Positions 51,313-59,161 of a DNA stretch of 64,000 nt are shown in pieces. Origin of the DNA: Bradyrhizobium sp. CB1717 (GTDB lineage Bacteria > Pseudomonadota > Alphaproteobacteria > Rhizobiales > Xanthobacteraceae); contig NZ_CP121666.1 of the NCBI RefSeq assembly GCF_029714325.1, positions 8,976,501 to 9,040,500 on the forward strand, written 5' to 3'. The notes under the pieces are model-generated. The model made no database searches, was not told the origin of the DNA, and saw nothing but the letters and a program-made list of their open reading frames with translations. Numbering within the stretch: the first letter of the stretch is position 1; each line of letters begins with the position of its first letter. The position numbers and the translations under genes were made by a program.

Positions 51313-51792
51313 ATGCGGAAGATATTAACTCCATTTTGCCGCGTGCATAGTCTTGATTGTCAGGGGCGGCCCTTTGTGCTTTGGAACGCTCCTATTTCCG
51401 CGATCGAGATCATCGCCATAAAGCCTCGGAATGACGCCTTGACCGCTCTTGTCCGGACGCCCGTCCTGTTCATCCTGCTGGCCATCGCCGCCGGCCTCGC
51501 TAGCCCGGCGCGGGCGCAATCCGCCGTGACTGAGGGCCAAAAGCTTGCCTTCGACCGCGGCAAGGGAAATTGCCTGACCTGCCACGTCATCAAGGGCGGC
51601 GACCTGCCGGGAACGATCGGCCCCGAGCTGAAGGACATCAAATCAAAATACCCTGATCGCAACGAGCTGGTGGCGATCATCTTCGACGAGACCAAGCGCA
51701 ATCCCCAGACCATGATGCCGCCGTTCGGCCGGAACCGGATTTTGACCGAACAGGAGATCAGCGCGATCGTTGATTTCCTGCAGACCCTGTAA
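51313..51792 (+). CDS. soxX: Sulfur-oxidation c-type cytochrome SoxX
   Basis: Periplasmic cytochrome subunit that with SoxA attaches thiosulfate to SoxY. The single haem motif is C87-L-T-C-H91 (numbered from the ATG at 51313) and the distal methionine is in QTMMPPFGR. The signal peptide, ALVRTPVLFILLAIAAGLAS to ARA, begins only at about residue 45, so the true start may be the TTG at 51439 (118 residues); the ATG at 51313 is the only ATG in frame but has no ribosome site. It leads the sox operon. Confidence 0.85.
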   Translation: MRKILTPFCRVHSLDCQGRPFVLWNAPISAIEIIAIKPRNDALTALVRTPVLFILLAIAAGLASPARAQSAVTEGQKLAFDRGKGNCLTCHVIKGGDLPGTIGPELKDIKSKYPDRNELVAIIFDETKRNPQTMMPPFGRNRILTEQEISAIVDFLQTL

Positions 51793-51817
51793 CGGCCGGC
51801 GGCCCAGGAGACCCGAG

Positions 51818-52309
51818 ATGACCACGACCACCGGCCCTCATCCGACGCGGCGCCTGATCCTTCAAGGTGCGGCCTCCGTCGCGCTGCTCGGCCTCGGCAA
51901 TCTGCCGTTCGGCGCCGCACCCGCGCACGCCGCAGCCAACGACAAATATCCGGACGAGGCGTTCAAGCTGAAGAACGAGGCGGACGCGATCAAGGCACTC
52001 TACGGCAAGACCGCCGAGCCCTCGGACAAGGTCAAGCTCGACGCGCCCGAGATTGCCGAGAACGGCGGCGTGGTGCCGATCTCGGTGACGACGACGCTCG
52101 ACAAGGTGTCCTCGATCTCGTTCTTCGTCGCCGAGAACCCGTTCGCGCTGGCCGCTTCCTACAAGATTCCCGACGGCACGTTGCCGAGCGTTGCCAACCG
52201 GCTGAAGATGGCCAAGACCACCAATGTGACCGCGATCGTGGAAGCCGACGGCAAGCTCTACAGCGCGACCAAGGAAGTGAAGGTCACCGTCGGCGGTTGC
52301 GGCGGTTAA
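51818..52309 (+). CDS. soxY: Sulfur carrier protein SoxY
   Basis: Periplasmic carrier subunit of 163 residues on which sulfur intermediates are bound. It ends with GGCGG, the swinging arm whose C161 carries the substrate. A twin-arginine signal (TRRLILQGAASVALLGLG) is at the N-terminus, as expected because SoxYZ is exported folded. The ATG at 51818 has AGGAG seven bases upstream. It is 25 bases after soxX and 15 before soxZ. Confidence 0.95.
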   Translation: MTTTTGPHPTRRLILQGAASVALLGLGNLPFGAAPAHAAANDKYPDEAFKLKNEADAIKALYGKTAEPSDKVKLDAPEIAENGGVVPISVTTTLDKVSSISFFVAENPFALAASYKIPDGTLPSVANRLKMAKTTNVTAIVEADGKLYSATKEVKVTVGGCGG

Positions 52310-52324
52310 GCGAGGCAGTTCGAC

Positions 52325-52636
52325 ATGGCATCCAGCATTCGCGTGCGCGCAACATCCAACGGCGACATCACCGAGGTGCAGGCGCTGATCCAGCACCCCA
52401 TGGACACCGGCCTCGTCAAGGATTCCAAGGGCGAGGTGATCCCTGCGCATTTCATCCAGCAGCTGAAGTTCGAATGTAACGGCAAGGACGTGTTCGTCGC
52501 CGATTGGGGCACCGCGGTCTCCAAGGACCCCTATGTCAAGTTCAGCTTCAAGGGCGCGAAGAAGGGCGACGAGCTCAAGATCTCCTGGACCGACAACAAG
52601 GGTGGCTCGGACACGACCACCGCGAAGATCGCGTGA
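52325..52636 (+). CDS. soxZ: SoxYZ complex protein SoxZ
   Basis: Partner of SoxY, 103 residues, without its own signal; it is carried out with SoxY. It begins with SSIRVRATSNGDITEVQALI and contains HPMDTGLVKDSKGEVIPAHF and SWTDNKGGSDT, the standard SoxZ pattern. The stop overlaps the soxA ATG by one base. Confidence 0.95.
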   Translation: MASSIRVRATSNGDITEVQALIQHPMDTGLVKDSKGEVIPAHFIQQLKFECNGKDVFVADWGTAVSKDPYVKFSFKGAKKGDELKISWTDNKGGSDTTTAKIA

Positions 52637-53499
52637 TGAAGGCCCGCATCCCCCTCCTGCTTGGCTCGCTCAGCGCCGCGCTGGTCGCGTTCGTGCTGAC
52701 TTCTCCAGGCGTATTTGCGGCCGACAAGGTCGATCCTGTTGCCGATGCCAAGGCGTTCCAGAACTTCTTTTTCCAGAAGTTTCCGAACGTGAAGCACGAG
52801 GATTTCGTCAACGGTCCTTATTCCATGAACGAGGACATGAAGCGGCAGTGGCAGGAGAAGGAGGAATTCCCGCCTTACGAGTTCGCACTCGATGCCGGCA
52901 AGGAGATGTTCTCGACCCCGTTCAAGAACGGCAAGACCTATGCCGACTGCTTCCCGAACGGCGGCATCGGCATCCGCCAGAACTATCCCTATTTCGACGA
53001 GAAGGAAGGCAAGGTCGTCACGCTGGAGCTCGCGCTCAACCGCTGCCGCGAGGCCAATGGCGAAGCGCCCTACTCCTACGTCAAGGACGAGATGGCCTCA
53101 CTGACCGCCTACATGGCCTACACCTCGCGCGGCAAGCTGATGGACATCAAGATCCCCGATGATCCCCGTGCGCTCGCGGCGTTCGAGAACGGCAAGCGCT
53201 ATTTCTACACACGCCGCGGCCAGATGAATTTCTCCTGCGCGAGCTGCCATGTGCAGAGCCCGGGCGAGCGCATCCGCGCCGAGATCCTGGCGCCGGCGCT
53301 CGGCATTTTGAACGCGATGCCGATCTACCGCTCCGAATGGAGCGGCATGGGCACGACCAGCCGCCGCTTCGTCACCTGCAACAGCCAGACCCGCGCGGTT
53401 CCGCTGGAGCCGCAGGCGGATGAATATCGCGACGTCGAATATTTCCTGTCCTACGTCGCCAATGGTCTGCCGATTTCGGGACCGGGAGCGCGGCCATGA
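52636..53499 (+). CDS. soxA: Sulfur-oxidation c-type cytochrome SoxA (mono-haem form)
   Basis: Catalytic subunit of SoxXA, 287 residues with signal peptide (cleaved near VFAA-DKVD). Only one CxxCH is present: C201-A-S-C-H205. The region of the first haem in di-haem SoxA proteins here reads YADCFPNGG (C105) and, with C137, may form a disulfide instead. The active-site cysteine that becomes a persulfide is C248 in RRFVTCNSQTRA. The ATG at 52636 overlaps the soxZ stop by one base; its own stop overlaps the next start by four. Confidence 0.93.
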   Translation: MKARIPLLLGSLSAALVAFVLTSPGVFAADKVDPVADAKAFQNFFFQKFPNVKHEDFVNGPYSMNEDMKRQWQEKEEFPPYEFALDAGKEMFSTPFKNGKTYADCFPNGGIGIRQNYPYFDEKEGKVVTLELALNRCREANGEAPYSYVKDEMASLTAYMAYTSRGKLMDIKIPDDPRALAAFENGKRYFYTRRGQMNFSCASCHVQSPGERIRAEILAPALGILNAMPIYRSEWSGMGTTSRRFVTCNSQTRAVPLEPQADEYRDVEYFLSYVANGLPISGPGARP

Positions 53500-53801
53500 A
53501 GCTGTCACTTCCCCTCGCCATGCTGCTCGCCCTGAGCCTTGCGCCATCCGCGCGCGCGGCAAATGAGGCGGACTACAAGGCGGCCTATGCCGCCGCCGAG
53601 GCCGCCTCCAAGGAGGCAGCCGGCATGCGCAACCAGTGGACCGTGACCGTATCTGCGCTGGCAGCCGCCAAGAAGGCGGCCGACGGCGGCGATTTCGACC
53701 GCGCGCTGGCCGCAGCCAAGGAAGCCGAAGCGCTGGCGAAGGCGTCGATCTTCCAGGCGACGTCCGAAAAAGAAGCCTGGAAGGCGATGGAAATCCGCTA
53801 G
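53496..53801 (+). CDS. Probable SoxXA-binding protein (SAXB/SoxK-like)
   Basis: Small exported protein of 101 residues. The signal peptide ends LAPSARA; the mature part is alanine- and lysine-rich and almost wholly helical (YKAAYAAAEAASKEAAGMRN, then AAKKAADGGDFDRALAAAKE). Small proteins of this type directly after soxA are known as SoxXA-binding proteins and stimulate SoxXA in other bacteria. The ATG overlaps the soxA stop by four bases. Assignment rests on position, size and composition. Confidence 0.65.
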   Translation: MKLSLPLAMLLALSLAPSARAANEADYKAAYAAAEAASKEAAGMRNQWTVTVSALAAAKKAADGGDFDRALAAAKEAEALAKASIFQATSEKEAWKAMEIR

Positions 53802-53862
53802 ACTGGGCCTGTTGAAGCTGTCGGACCGTCGTTGAAGGGGCGCGGAGAATTAGAGATTCGAG

Positions 53863-55608
53863 ATGGCCATCCGCCGCCGCGATTTCCTGAAGGGGGCAGG
53901 TCTTGCCGCCGCATCGCTCAGCCTGCCCCGGCTTGCGCGCGGCACTGAGACCGCAAGCATTTACGAGCTCGAACGGTTCGGCAATGCGCGGATCCTGCAC
54001 ATCACCGACGCGCATGCGCAGCTCAACCCGGTCTATTTCCGCGAGCCGAGCGTCAATATCGGCATCGGCGAGATGGCGGGACGGCCGCCGCATCTGGTCG
54101 GACGCGCCTTCCTGGAACGGTTCGGCATCAGGCCCGACAGCGCCGATGCCTATGCCTTCACCTGCTTCGAGTTCGAGAAGTCCGCGGGCCGCTTCGGCAA
54201 GCTCGGCGGCTTTGCCCATCTGAAGACCCTGGTCGACCGCCTGCGCGGCGATGTCGGCGAGAAGGATTCCGTGCTCGTCGACGGCGGCGACCTCTGGCAG
54301 GGCACCGGGCTTGCCAACGTCATGCAGGGCCGCGACATGGTCGAGGTCGCCAATCTGCTCGGCATCGAGGCGATGACCGGGCATTGGGAATTCACCTATG
54401 GCGAGCAGGTGCTGCGCGACAATCTCGAGCGCTTCAAGGGCGAGTTTCTGGCGCAGAACGTGTTCCTGACCGAGGAAGCCGCGTTCAACGACGCCCGCGC
54501 CTTCGACCCCGCGACCGGGCGCGTGTTCAAGCCCTCTTTCATCAAGGAGCTCGGCGGTCACCGCGTCGCGATCGTCGGCCAGGCCTTCCCCTACGTGCCG
54601 ATCGCGCATCCAAAACGCTTCACGCCGGACTGGACCTTCGGCATCCGCGAGGAGGAGCTGCAGAAGCATGTCGACGCCTTGCGCGGCACCGACAAGGTCG
54701 ATGCCGTCATCCTGCTGTCGCACAACGGCATGGACGTCGACCTCAAGCTCGCCAGCCGCATCAGCGGCATCGACGTCATCCTCGGCGGTCACACCCATGA
54801 TGCCGTGCCGCAGCCGATTGCGGTGAAGAACGCGGGCGGCACCACGCTCGTCACCAATGCCGGCTCGAACGGAAAATTTTTGGGCGTGCTCGATCTCGCG
54901 CTCGACAAGGGCAAGGTCAGCGACGTCAGGTATCGCCTGTTGCCGGTCTATTCGGAGCTCCTGAAGCCCGATCCCGCGATGGCCGAGCTGATCGGGCGGG
55001 TTCGCGCGCCGCATGTCTCCGACTGGTCGGAGAAGATCGCGACCCCCGACCGCCTGCTCTATCGCCGCGGCAATTTCACCGGTCCCATGGACGAACTGAT
55101 CTGCACCGCGCTGCGCACCGAGCTCGATGCCGAGATCGCGCTGTCGCCGGGCTTCCGCTGGGGCGTCACCGCGCTGTCGGGCCAGGCGCTGACCATGGAG
55201 GACCTGCTCGCGGAAACCGCGATCACCTATCCCGAGACCTACGTGCAGGAGATGACCGGCGCCGAGATCAAGACCGTGCTGGAAGATGTCTGTGACAATC
55301 TCTTCAACGCCGATCCCTACTACCAGCAGGGCGGCGACATGGTGCGCGCCGGCGGGCTCAGCTACACCTGCACGCCGACGGATGCGATCGGCAGCCGTAT
55401 CTCGGAGCTGCAGCTCGGTAATGGCAAGGCGATCAGCGCCAGCCACCGCTACAAGGTGGCAGGCTGGGCCTCGGTCAACGGCCGGCAGGGCGCACCGGTG
55501 TGGGACGTCGTCGGCAAATATCTGCGCTCGGGCCGGATGCTTCCGGAGCGGCTCGGCTCCGGCATCGCGCTGAAAGGCGTCGACGGCAACCCGGGCATTG
55601 CGGGATAA
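53863..55608 (+). CDS. soxB: Thiosulfohydrolase SoxB
   Basis: Periplasmic di-manganese enzyme that releases sulfate from SoxY-bound thiosulfonate. It has 581 residues with a twin-arginine signal RRRDFLKGAG at the N-terminus. Metal-site motifs are D49 and H51 (HITDAHAQLNP), DGGDLWQGTG, TGHWEFTYG, LLSHNGMDVD and GGHTHDAVP; C-terminal nucleotidase-like segments follow. The start is 61 bases after the small SoxXA-binding-protein gene and the stop five bases before the DsrE-like gene. Confidence 0.95.
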   Translation: MAIRRRDFLKGAGLAAASLSLPRLARGTETASIYELERFGNARILHITDAHAQLNPVYFREPSVNIGIGEMAGRPPHLVGRAFLERFGIRPDSADAYAFTCFEFEKSAGRFGKLGGFAHLKTLVDRLRGDVGEKDSVLVDGGDLWQGTGLANVMQGRDMVEVANLLGIEAMTGHWEFTYGEQVLRDNLERFKGEFLAQNVFLTEEAAFNDARAFDPATGRVFKPSFIKELGGHRVAIVGQAFPYVPIAHPKRFTPDWTFGIREEELQKHVDALRGTDKVDAVILLSHNGMDVDLKLASRISGIDVILGGHTHDAVPQPIAVKNAGGTTLVTNAGSNGKFLGVLDLALDKGKVSDVRYRLLPVYSELLKPDPAMAELIGRVRAPHVSDWSEKIATPDRLLYRRGNFTGPMDELICTALRTELDAEIALSPGFRWGVTALSGQALTMEDLLAETAITYPETYVQEMTGAEIKTVLEDVCDNLFNADPYYQQGGDMVRAGGLSYTCTPTDAIGSRISELQLGNGKAISASHRYKVAGWASVNGRQGAPVWDVVGKYLRSGRMLPERLGSGIALKGVDGNPGIAG

Positions 55609-55613
55609 GGACG

Positions 55614-56069
55614 ATGCGGTTGCAGGTGTTTCGCGCGATGCTGTTGGCGCTGCTGGCCTGGGCGGCGATGCCACAGGCTTTTGCGCAGCAGGTGCCGCTC
55701 CAGGACAAGCCGTTCGCCGAGCACAAGATCGTGCTCCAGCTCTCCGATGGCGATGCGAAGAAGCAGGCGCTGGTGCTGAGCGTCGCCAACAATCTGCTGA
55801 AGGCCTACGATCCCGACAAGGTCGCGATCGAGGTGGTGGCGTTCGGTCCCGGCATCGACCTGCTGCTCGCCGGCAGCGAGCGCCGCAAGCAGGTCGAAAG
55901 CCTGATCGCGCAGGGCGTCCGCTTCGACATCTGCCTCAACACGGTGGACACGCTCGAGCGCGAGACCGGCAAGCGGCCGGAGTTCATCCCGGGCACAACG
56001 CCGGTGCAGGTGGGGGTCGGGCAGATCCTGTTTTTGGCGGAGAACGGGTACACATTGGTAAGGCCGTAG
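55614..56069 (+). CDS. Exported DsrE-family protein
   Basis: Protein of 151 residues with signal peptide (MRLQVFRAMLLALLAWAAMP, cleaved after AFA). The rest has the DsrE/YchN-like pattern: HKIVLQLSDGDAKKQALVLS, IEVVAFGPGIDLLLAGSE and the conserved cysteine C107 in RFDICLNTVD. Such proteins bind or transfer sulfur through that cysteine. It is the last gene of the sox operon here, so a periplasmic sulfur-handling role is likely. Confidence 0.75.
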   Translation: MRLQVFRAMLLALLAWAAMPQAFAQQVPLQDKPFAEHKIVLQLSDGDAKKQALVLSVANNLLKAYDPDKVAIEVVAFGPGIDLLLAGSERRKQVESLIAQGVRFDICLNTVDTLERETGKRPEFIPGTTPVQVGVGQILFLAENGYTLVRP

Positions 56070-56080
56070 GGGACTCCACA

Positions 56081-56161
56081 GTCATTCCGGGGCGGCTCGC
56101 AGAGCCGAACCCGGAATCTCGAGATTCCGGGTTCGATGCTGCGCATCGCCCCGGAATGACG
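56081..56161. repeat. Palindromic intergenic repeat, family D
   Basis: GTCATTCCGGGGCGGCTCGC at the left, CATCGCCCCGGAATGACG at the right, with ACCCGGAATCTCGAGATTCC in the middle, a perfect inner palindrome. Same family as 41792-41872; it closes the sox operon. Confidence 0.85.
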
Positions 56162-56201
56162 AGCAGGGCCCACTGAATAAAAATCTTCCAAAATACCTTT
56201 C

Positions 56202-56214
56202 ATTCACAGTGAAT
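56202..56214. promoter_or_regulatory. ATTCAC-A-GTGAAT operator-like dyad upstream of the persulfide dioxygenase gene
   Basis: Perfect 6-base arms about one base, 65 bases before the ATG. The ATTC...GAAT ends recall sites of sulfide-responsive ArsR-type repressors (SqrR/BigR), although their published spacing is larger. No ArsR gene is in the window. Confidence 0.4.
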
Positions 56215-56278
56215 TACTTCTCTTTCCGGCCTGCAACGTAGTAGAATCCTCGAAATCAGTTCCAAGCCGGGTCCTGCC

Positions 56279-57316
56279 ATGATCTTCCGCCAGCTCTTCG
56301 ACAGCGTTTCGGGCACCTACAGCTATGTCCTCGCCAGCCGTCCCGGCGGCGAGGCGCTGATCCTCGATCCGGTGCTGGAAAAGGTCGATCGCTATTGCCA
56401 GCTGCTGCGCGAGCTCGACCTCAAGCTGGTCAAGGCGGTCGACACGCATCTGCATGCCGACCACGTCACCGGGCTCGGCGAGTTGCGCGACCGCACTCAT
56501 TGCATGACCGTGATGGGCGACCAGACCAAGGCCGACGTGGTGGCGATGCGGGTCGCCGACGGCGACAAGGTGACGATCGAGGGCCTGTCGCTCGACGTGA
56601 TGTACACGCCGGGCCACACCGATGATTCCTATTCCTATTTGATGGGCGACCGCGTCTTCACCGGCGACACGCTGCTGATCCGCGGCACCGGCCGCACCGA
56701 TTTCCAGAACGGCTCGTCGCGTGCGCAGTACGAGTCGATCTTCAATCGCCTGCTCAAGCTACCCGACGAGACGATGGTGTTTCCGGCGCATGACTACAAG
56801 GGCGACACCGTCTCCACCATCGGCGAGGAGAAGCGCTACAACCCGCGGCTCCAGGTGCGCTCGGTCGACGAATATATCGAGCTGATGGCCAATCTGAAGC
56901 TGCCCAACCCGAAGATGATGGACGTGGCCGTGCCCGCCAACATGCGGGTCGGCCTGCATCAGGAGGAGCTGGAGAAAGAAGGCCGCGCGCTCAGCGCGGT
57001 CGAGGCGATCCGCTCGCTCCACCGACCCGACATCCTGCTGGTGGACTTGCGCGAGACCAATGAGCGGATGAAGCACGGCATGCTCGAGGGCGCGCTGCAC
57101 ACGCCCTATCCCTCGGTCGAAGAAAGCCTGAAGCCCGGCGGCATGCTGCGCGAGGTCGCGGCCGCGACGGGCCGCCGCGTCGTGTTCTTCTGCGCCTTCG
57201 GCGAACGCTCGGCGATGGCGGTTGCGGCTGCAAAGGACGCAGGCCTGCTCAACACCGCCCATATCGCCGGCGGCATCGATGCCTGGAAGAAGGCCGGCGG
57301 GCCGATCATGCATTGA
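56279..57316 (+). CDS. Persulfide dioxygenase-rhodanese fusion (ETHE1/Blh-like)
   Basis: Protein of 345 residues joining a metallo-beta-lactamase-fold dioxygenase (about 1-235) to a rhodanese domain (about 240-345). Motif T-H57-L-H59-A-D61-H62 with H113, D130 and H171 supplies the mononuclear iron site (H57, H113, D130 by analogy with ETHE1). The rhodanese active cysteine is C305 in FFCAFGERSA. It oxidises glutathione persulfide to sulfite, and the rhodanese domain can exchange sulfur with thiosulfate. It lies 210 bases after the sox operon and links sulfide/persulfide handling to it. Confidence 0.9.
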   Translation: MIFRQLFDSVSGTYSYVLASRPGGEALILDPVLEKVDRYCQLLRELDLKLVKAVDTHLHADHVTGLGELRDRTHCMTVMGDQTKADVVAMRVADGDKVTIEGLSLDVMYTPGHTDDSYSYLMGDRVFTGDTLLIRGTGRTDFQNGSSRAQYESIFNRLLKLPDETMVFPAHDYKGDTVSTIGEEKRYNPRLQVRSVDEYIELMANLKLPNPKMMDVAVPANMRVGLHQEELEKEGRALSAVEAIRSLHRPDILLVDLRETNERMKHGMLEGALHTPYPSVEESLKPGGMLREVAAATGRRVVFFCAFGERSAMAVAAAKDAGLLNTAHIAGGIDAWKKAGGPIMH

Positions 57317-57350
57317 CGGTCTCGTCGCGTCCCTTGAGATAAGTCAGGAA

Positions 57351-57367
57351 CCGCACATATTGTGCGG
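57351..57367. promoter_or_regulatory. CCGCACA-TAT-TGTGCGG dyad
   Basis: Perfect 7-base arms with a 3-base centre, 34 bases after the persulfide-dioxygenase stop and 38 before the next small gene. It could be a hairpin terminator or an operator. Confidence 0.35.
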
Positions 57368-57404
57368 GTAGATTCGGATGCAGCATCACCATCCGGGACC
57401 AGCC

Positions 57405-57575
57405 ATGGCCAAGACCGCCAACAAGACCGCCAAGCCGGGCGAACCGCCCAAATCAGCGGATGACAAGGCGAAGAAGCCACCGCCGCCGCGCGCCATCGAC
57501 GACGACGATTACGAGGACGGCGACATCGCAACGCCGAAGCGGGATCGGTATGGGGCGGATGACGAGCCGTTGTGA
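57405..57575 (+). CDS. Small hypothetical protein, lysine/proline/aspartate-rich
   Basis: A 56-residue low-complexity protein: a basic N-terminal half (MAKTANKTAKPGEPPKSADD), PPPPR, then an acidic DDDDYEDGD stretch and a C-terminal RDRYGADDEPL. It is probably disordered and cytosolic. Codon use fits the region, but the ribosome site is weak; an ATG nine codons earlier (57378) is also possible. No function is recognised. Confidence 0.5.
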   Translation: MAKTANKTAKPGEPPKSADDKAKKPPPPRAIDDDDYEDGDIATPKRDRYGADDEPL

Positions 57576-57606
57576 GCGCGTAAACTTGCCTCACAAATGG
57601 TGCGTT

Positions 57607-57711
57607 CCCTCCCCCCTTGCGGGGAAGGGTTAGGGAGAGGGGTGCCGCGCGCGGACTCAACTTTTCCTGGGTACCCCTCTCCCCCGCCCTTCCCCCGCAA
57701 GGGGGAGGGAG
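57607..57711. repeat. GC-rich palindromic repeat, family B
   Basis: CCCTCCCCCCTTGCGGGGAA at the left, CCCTTCCCCCGCAAGGGGGA at the right, with GGGGTGCCGCGCGCGGACTC between. The rest of the gap up to 57854 shows no gene. Confidence 0.8.
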
Positions 57712-57854
57712 CGCGGTGTGCCCGGCTGGACCGTTGAGCGAGTATCGGGAGGCACCGCGCCCACCCGCGCTATCTGCCATGCGCCTGCGTTCATGGACAA
57801 ATAACCGCCCTGCCCGATAGTTTGCCCGTCCATCGGGAGTGAAACGGAACTGCA

Positions 57855-59060
57855 ATGGTCGACGTTCTCGCCGCACCGCAGCAAGGCAAGGCGGACAGTG
57901 CGCTGCGCACGCTGACGGGGATCTCGATCGCGCATTGGGTCAGCCATTTCCATCTGCTGGTCCTGCCGATGCTGTTCCCGTTCCTGAAGGACAAGCTCGG
58001 CGTCGGCTATATCGAGCTCGGCTTCTCGCTGACCACGTTCGCCGTCGTCTCGGGCCTGACGCAGGCGCCGACGGGCTATCTCGTCGACCATTTTGGCGCG
58101 CGGAAGATCCTGCTGGCCGGGCTCGCGCTTGGCGGCTTTGCGCTGATCCTGCTCGGCCTGCATCTGAGTTACGCCTCGCTGATCGCGTGCGCGGTGCTGC
58201 TGGGGCTCGCCAACAGCGTCTATCACCCCGCCGATTACGCGATCCTGGCCGAGCACATGGACGAGGCGCGGATGGGCCGCGCCTTCTCGGTCCATACCTT
58301 TGCGGGCTTTCTCGGCGGCGCGGTGGCACCGGCGATCGTCGCAGCGCTCGTCACGATATCAGGCGGCACCGGCGCGCTGATCGCGTCGGGGGCGATCGGC
58401 GTGCTGGTGGCGTTGCTGCTGATCGCCATGAACATCCCCGATGCCGGCGCGCACAAGAAGAAGCCCGGCGCGGAGAACGCACCGAAGCAGGCCGTGATCA
58501 CGCCGGCGCTGATGATGCTGACCGTGCTGTTCATGCTGCTCAGCCTATCGGTCGCCGGCATCAACAATTTCGGCGTCGTCGCGCTGATGAGCGGCTATGG
58601 CGCCTCCTATTCCTCGGCCAACGTCATGCTGACGGCGTTCCTCGGCTGCAGCGCCGCGGGCGTGCTCGCCGGCGGCTTCCTCGCCGACCACACCGAGCGC
58701 CATGGCTATGTCGCCGCCGCCTGCTTTGCCGTGAACGCGGCACTCGTGCTGCTGATCGCGCTCTTCGCGTTGCCCGGCTGGGCGCTGACCGCCGCGATGG
58801 CGACGGCAGGCTTCCTCTCCGGCGTGATCGCGCCGTCGCGGGACATGCTGGTGCGCAATGCCGCGCCTGCGGGTGCAGCGGGGCGCGCCTTCGGCATCGT
58901 CTCGACCGGCTTCAATCTCGGCGGCATCGTCTCACCGCTGCTGTTCGGCTGGATCATGGACCAGAGCGCGCCGCATTGGGTGTTCGGGGCGTCCGTGATC
59001 TTCATGCTGGCAACGGTGGTGCTGTCGCCGTTCACGGAGCGGCGGGCGGCGAAGGCTTGA
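57855..59060 (+). CDS. MFS transporter (fosmidomycin-resistance Fsr-like)
   Basis: Secondary transporter of 401 residues with about twelve hydrophobic segments. The start region ISIAHWVSHFHLLVLPMLFP and the loop YLVDHFGARKILLAGLALGG recall the Fsr subfamily, as do SVYHPADYAILAEHM and the histidine-rich start. No regulator or resistance context is seen, so the substrate is open. It precedes an amidohydrolase gene by about 100 bases, with a repeat in between. Confidence 0.83.
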   Translation: MVDVLAAPQQGKADSALRTLTGISIAHWVSHFHLLVLPMLFPFLKDKLGVGYIELGFSLTTFAVVSGLTQAPTGYLVDHFGARKILLAGLALGGFALILLGLHLSYASLIACAVLLGLANSVYHPADYAILAEHMDEARMGRAFSVHTFAGFLGGAVAPAIVAALVTISGGTGALIASGAIGVLVALLLIAMNIPDAGAHKKKPGAENAPKQAVITPALMMLTVLFMLLSLSVAGINNFGVVALMSGYGASYSSANVMLTAFLGCSAAGVLAGGFLADHTERHGYVAAACFAVNAALVLLIALFALPGWALTAAMATAGFLSGVIAPSRDMLVRNAAPAGAAGRAFGIVSTGFNLGGIVSPLLFGWIMDQSAPHWVFGASVIFMLATVVLSPFTERRAAKA

Positions 59061-59084
59061 CGAAGGTCGCGCCTCAAACTCAAT

Positions 59085-59131
59085 CGTCGTCCCGGCCCCC
59101 GTGCGCAATTGCGCACTAGGCCGGGACGACG
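59085..59131. repeat. CGTCGTCCCGGCC palindromic repeat, family G
   Basis: CGTCGTCCCGGCC and GGCCGGGACGACG flank a core with the perfect palindrome GTGCGCAATTGCGCAC (59101-59116). One copy is seen in the window. It probably terminates the MFS transcript. Confidence 0.65.
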
Positions 59132-59161
59132 AGAAACAACAACAAAACGGGAAGAAACACT

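Noticed and set aside
53098..55674. An 858-codon open frame on the minus strand opposite soxA-soxB
   Set aside because: It is an antisense shadow of GC-rich sox genes: no recognisable domains, biased composition, and strong evidence for SoxA and SoxB on the other strand.
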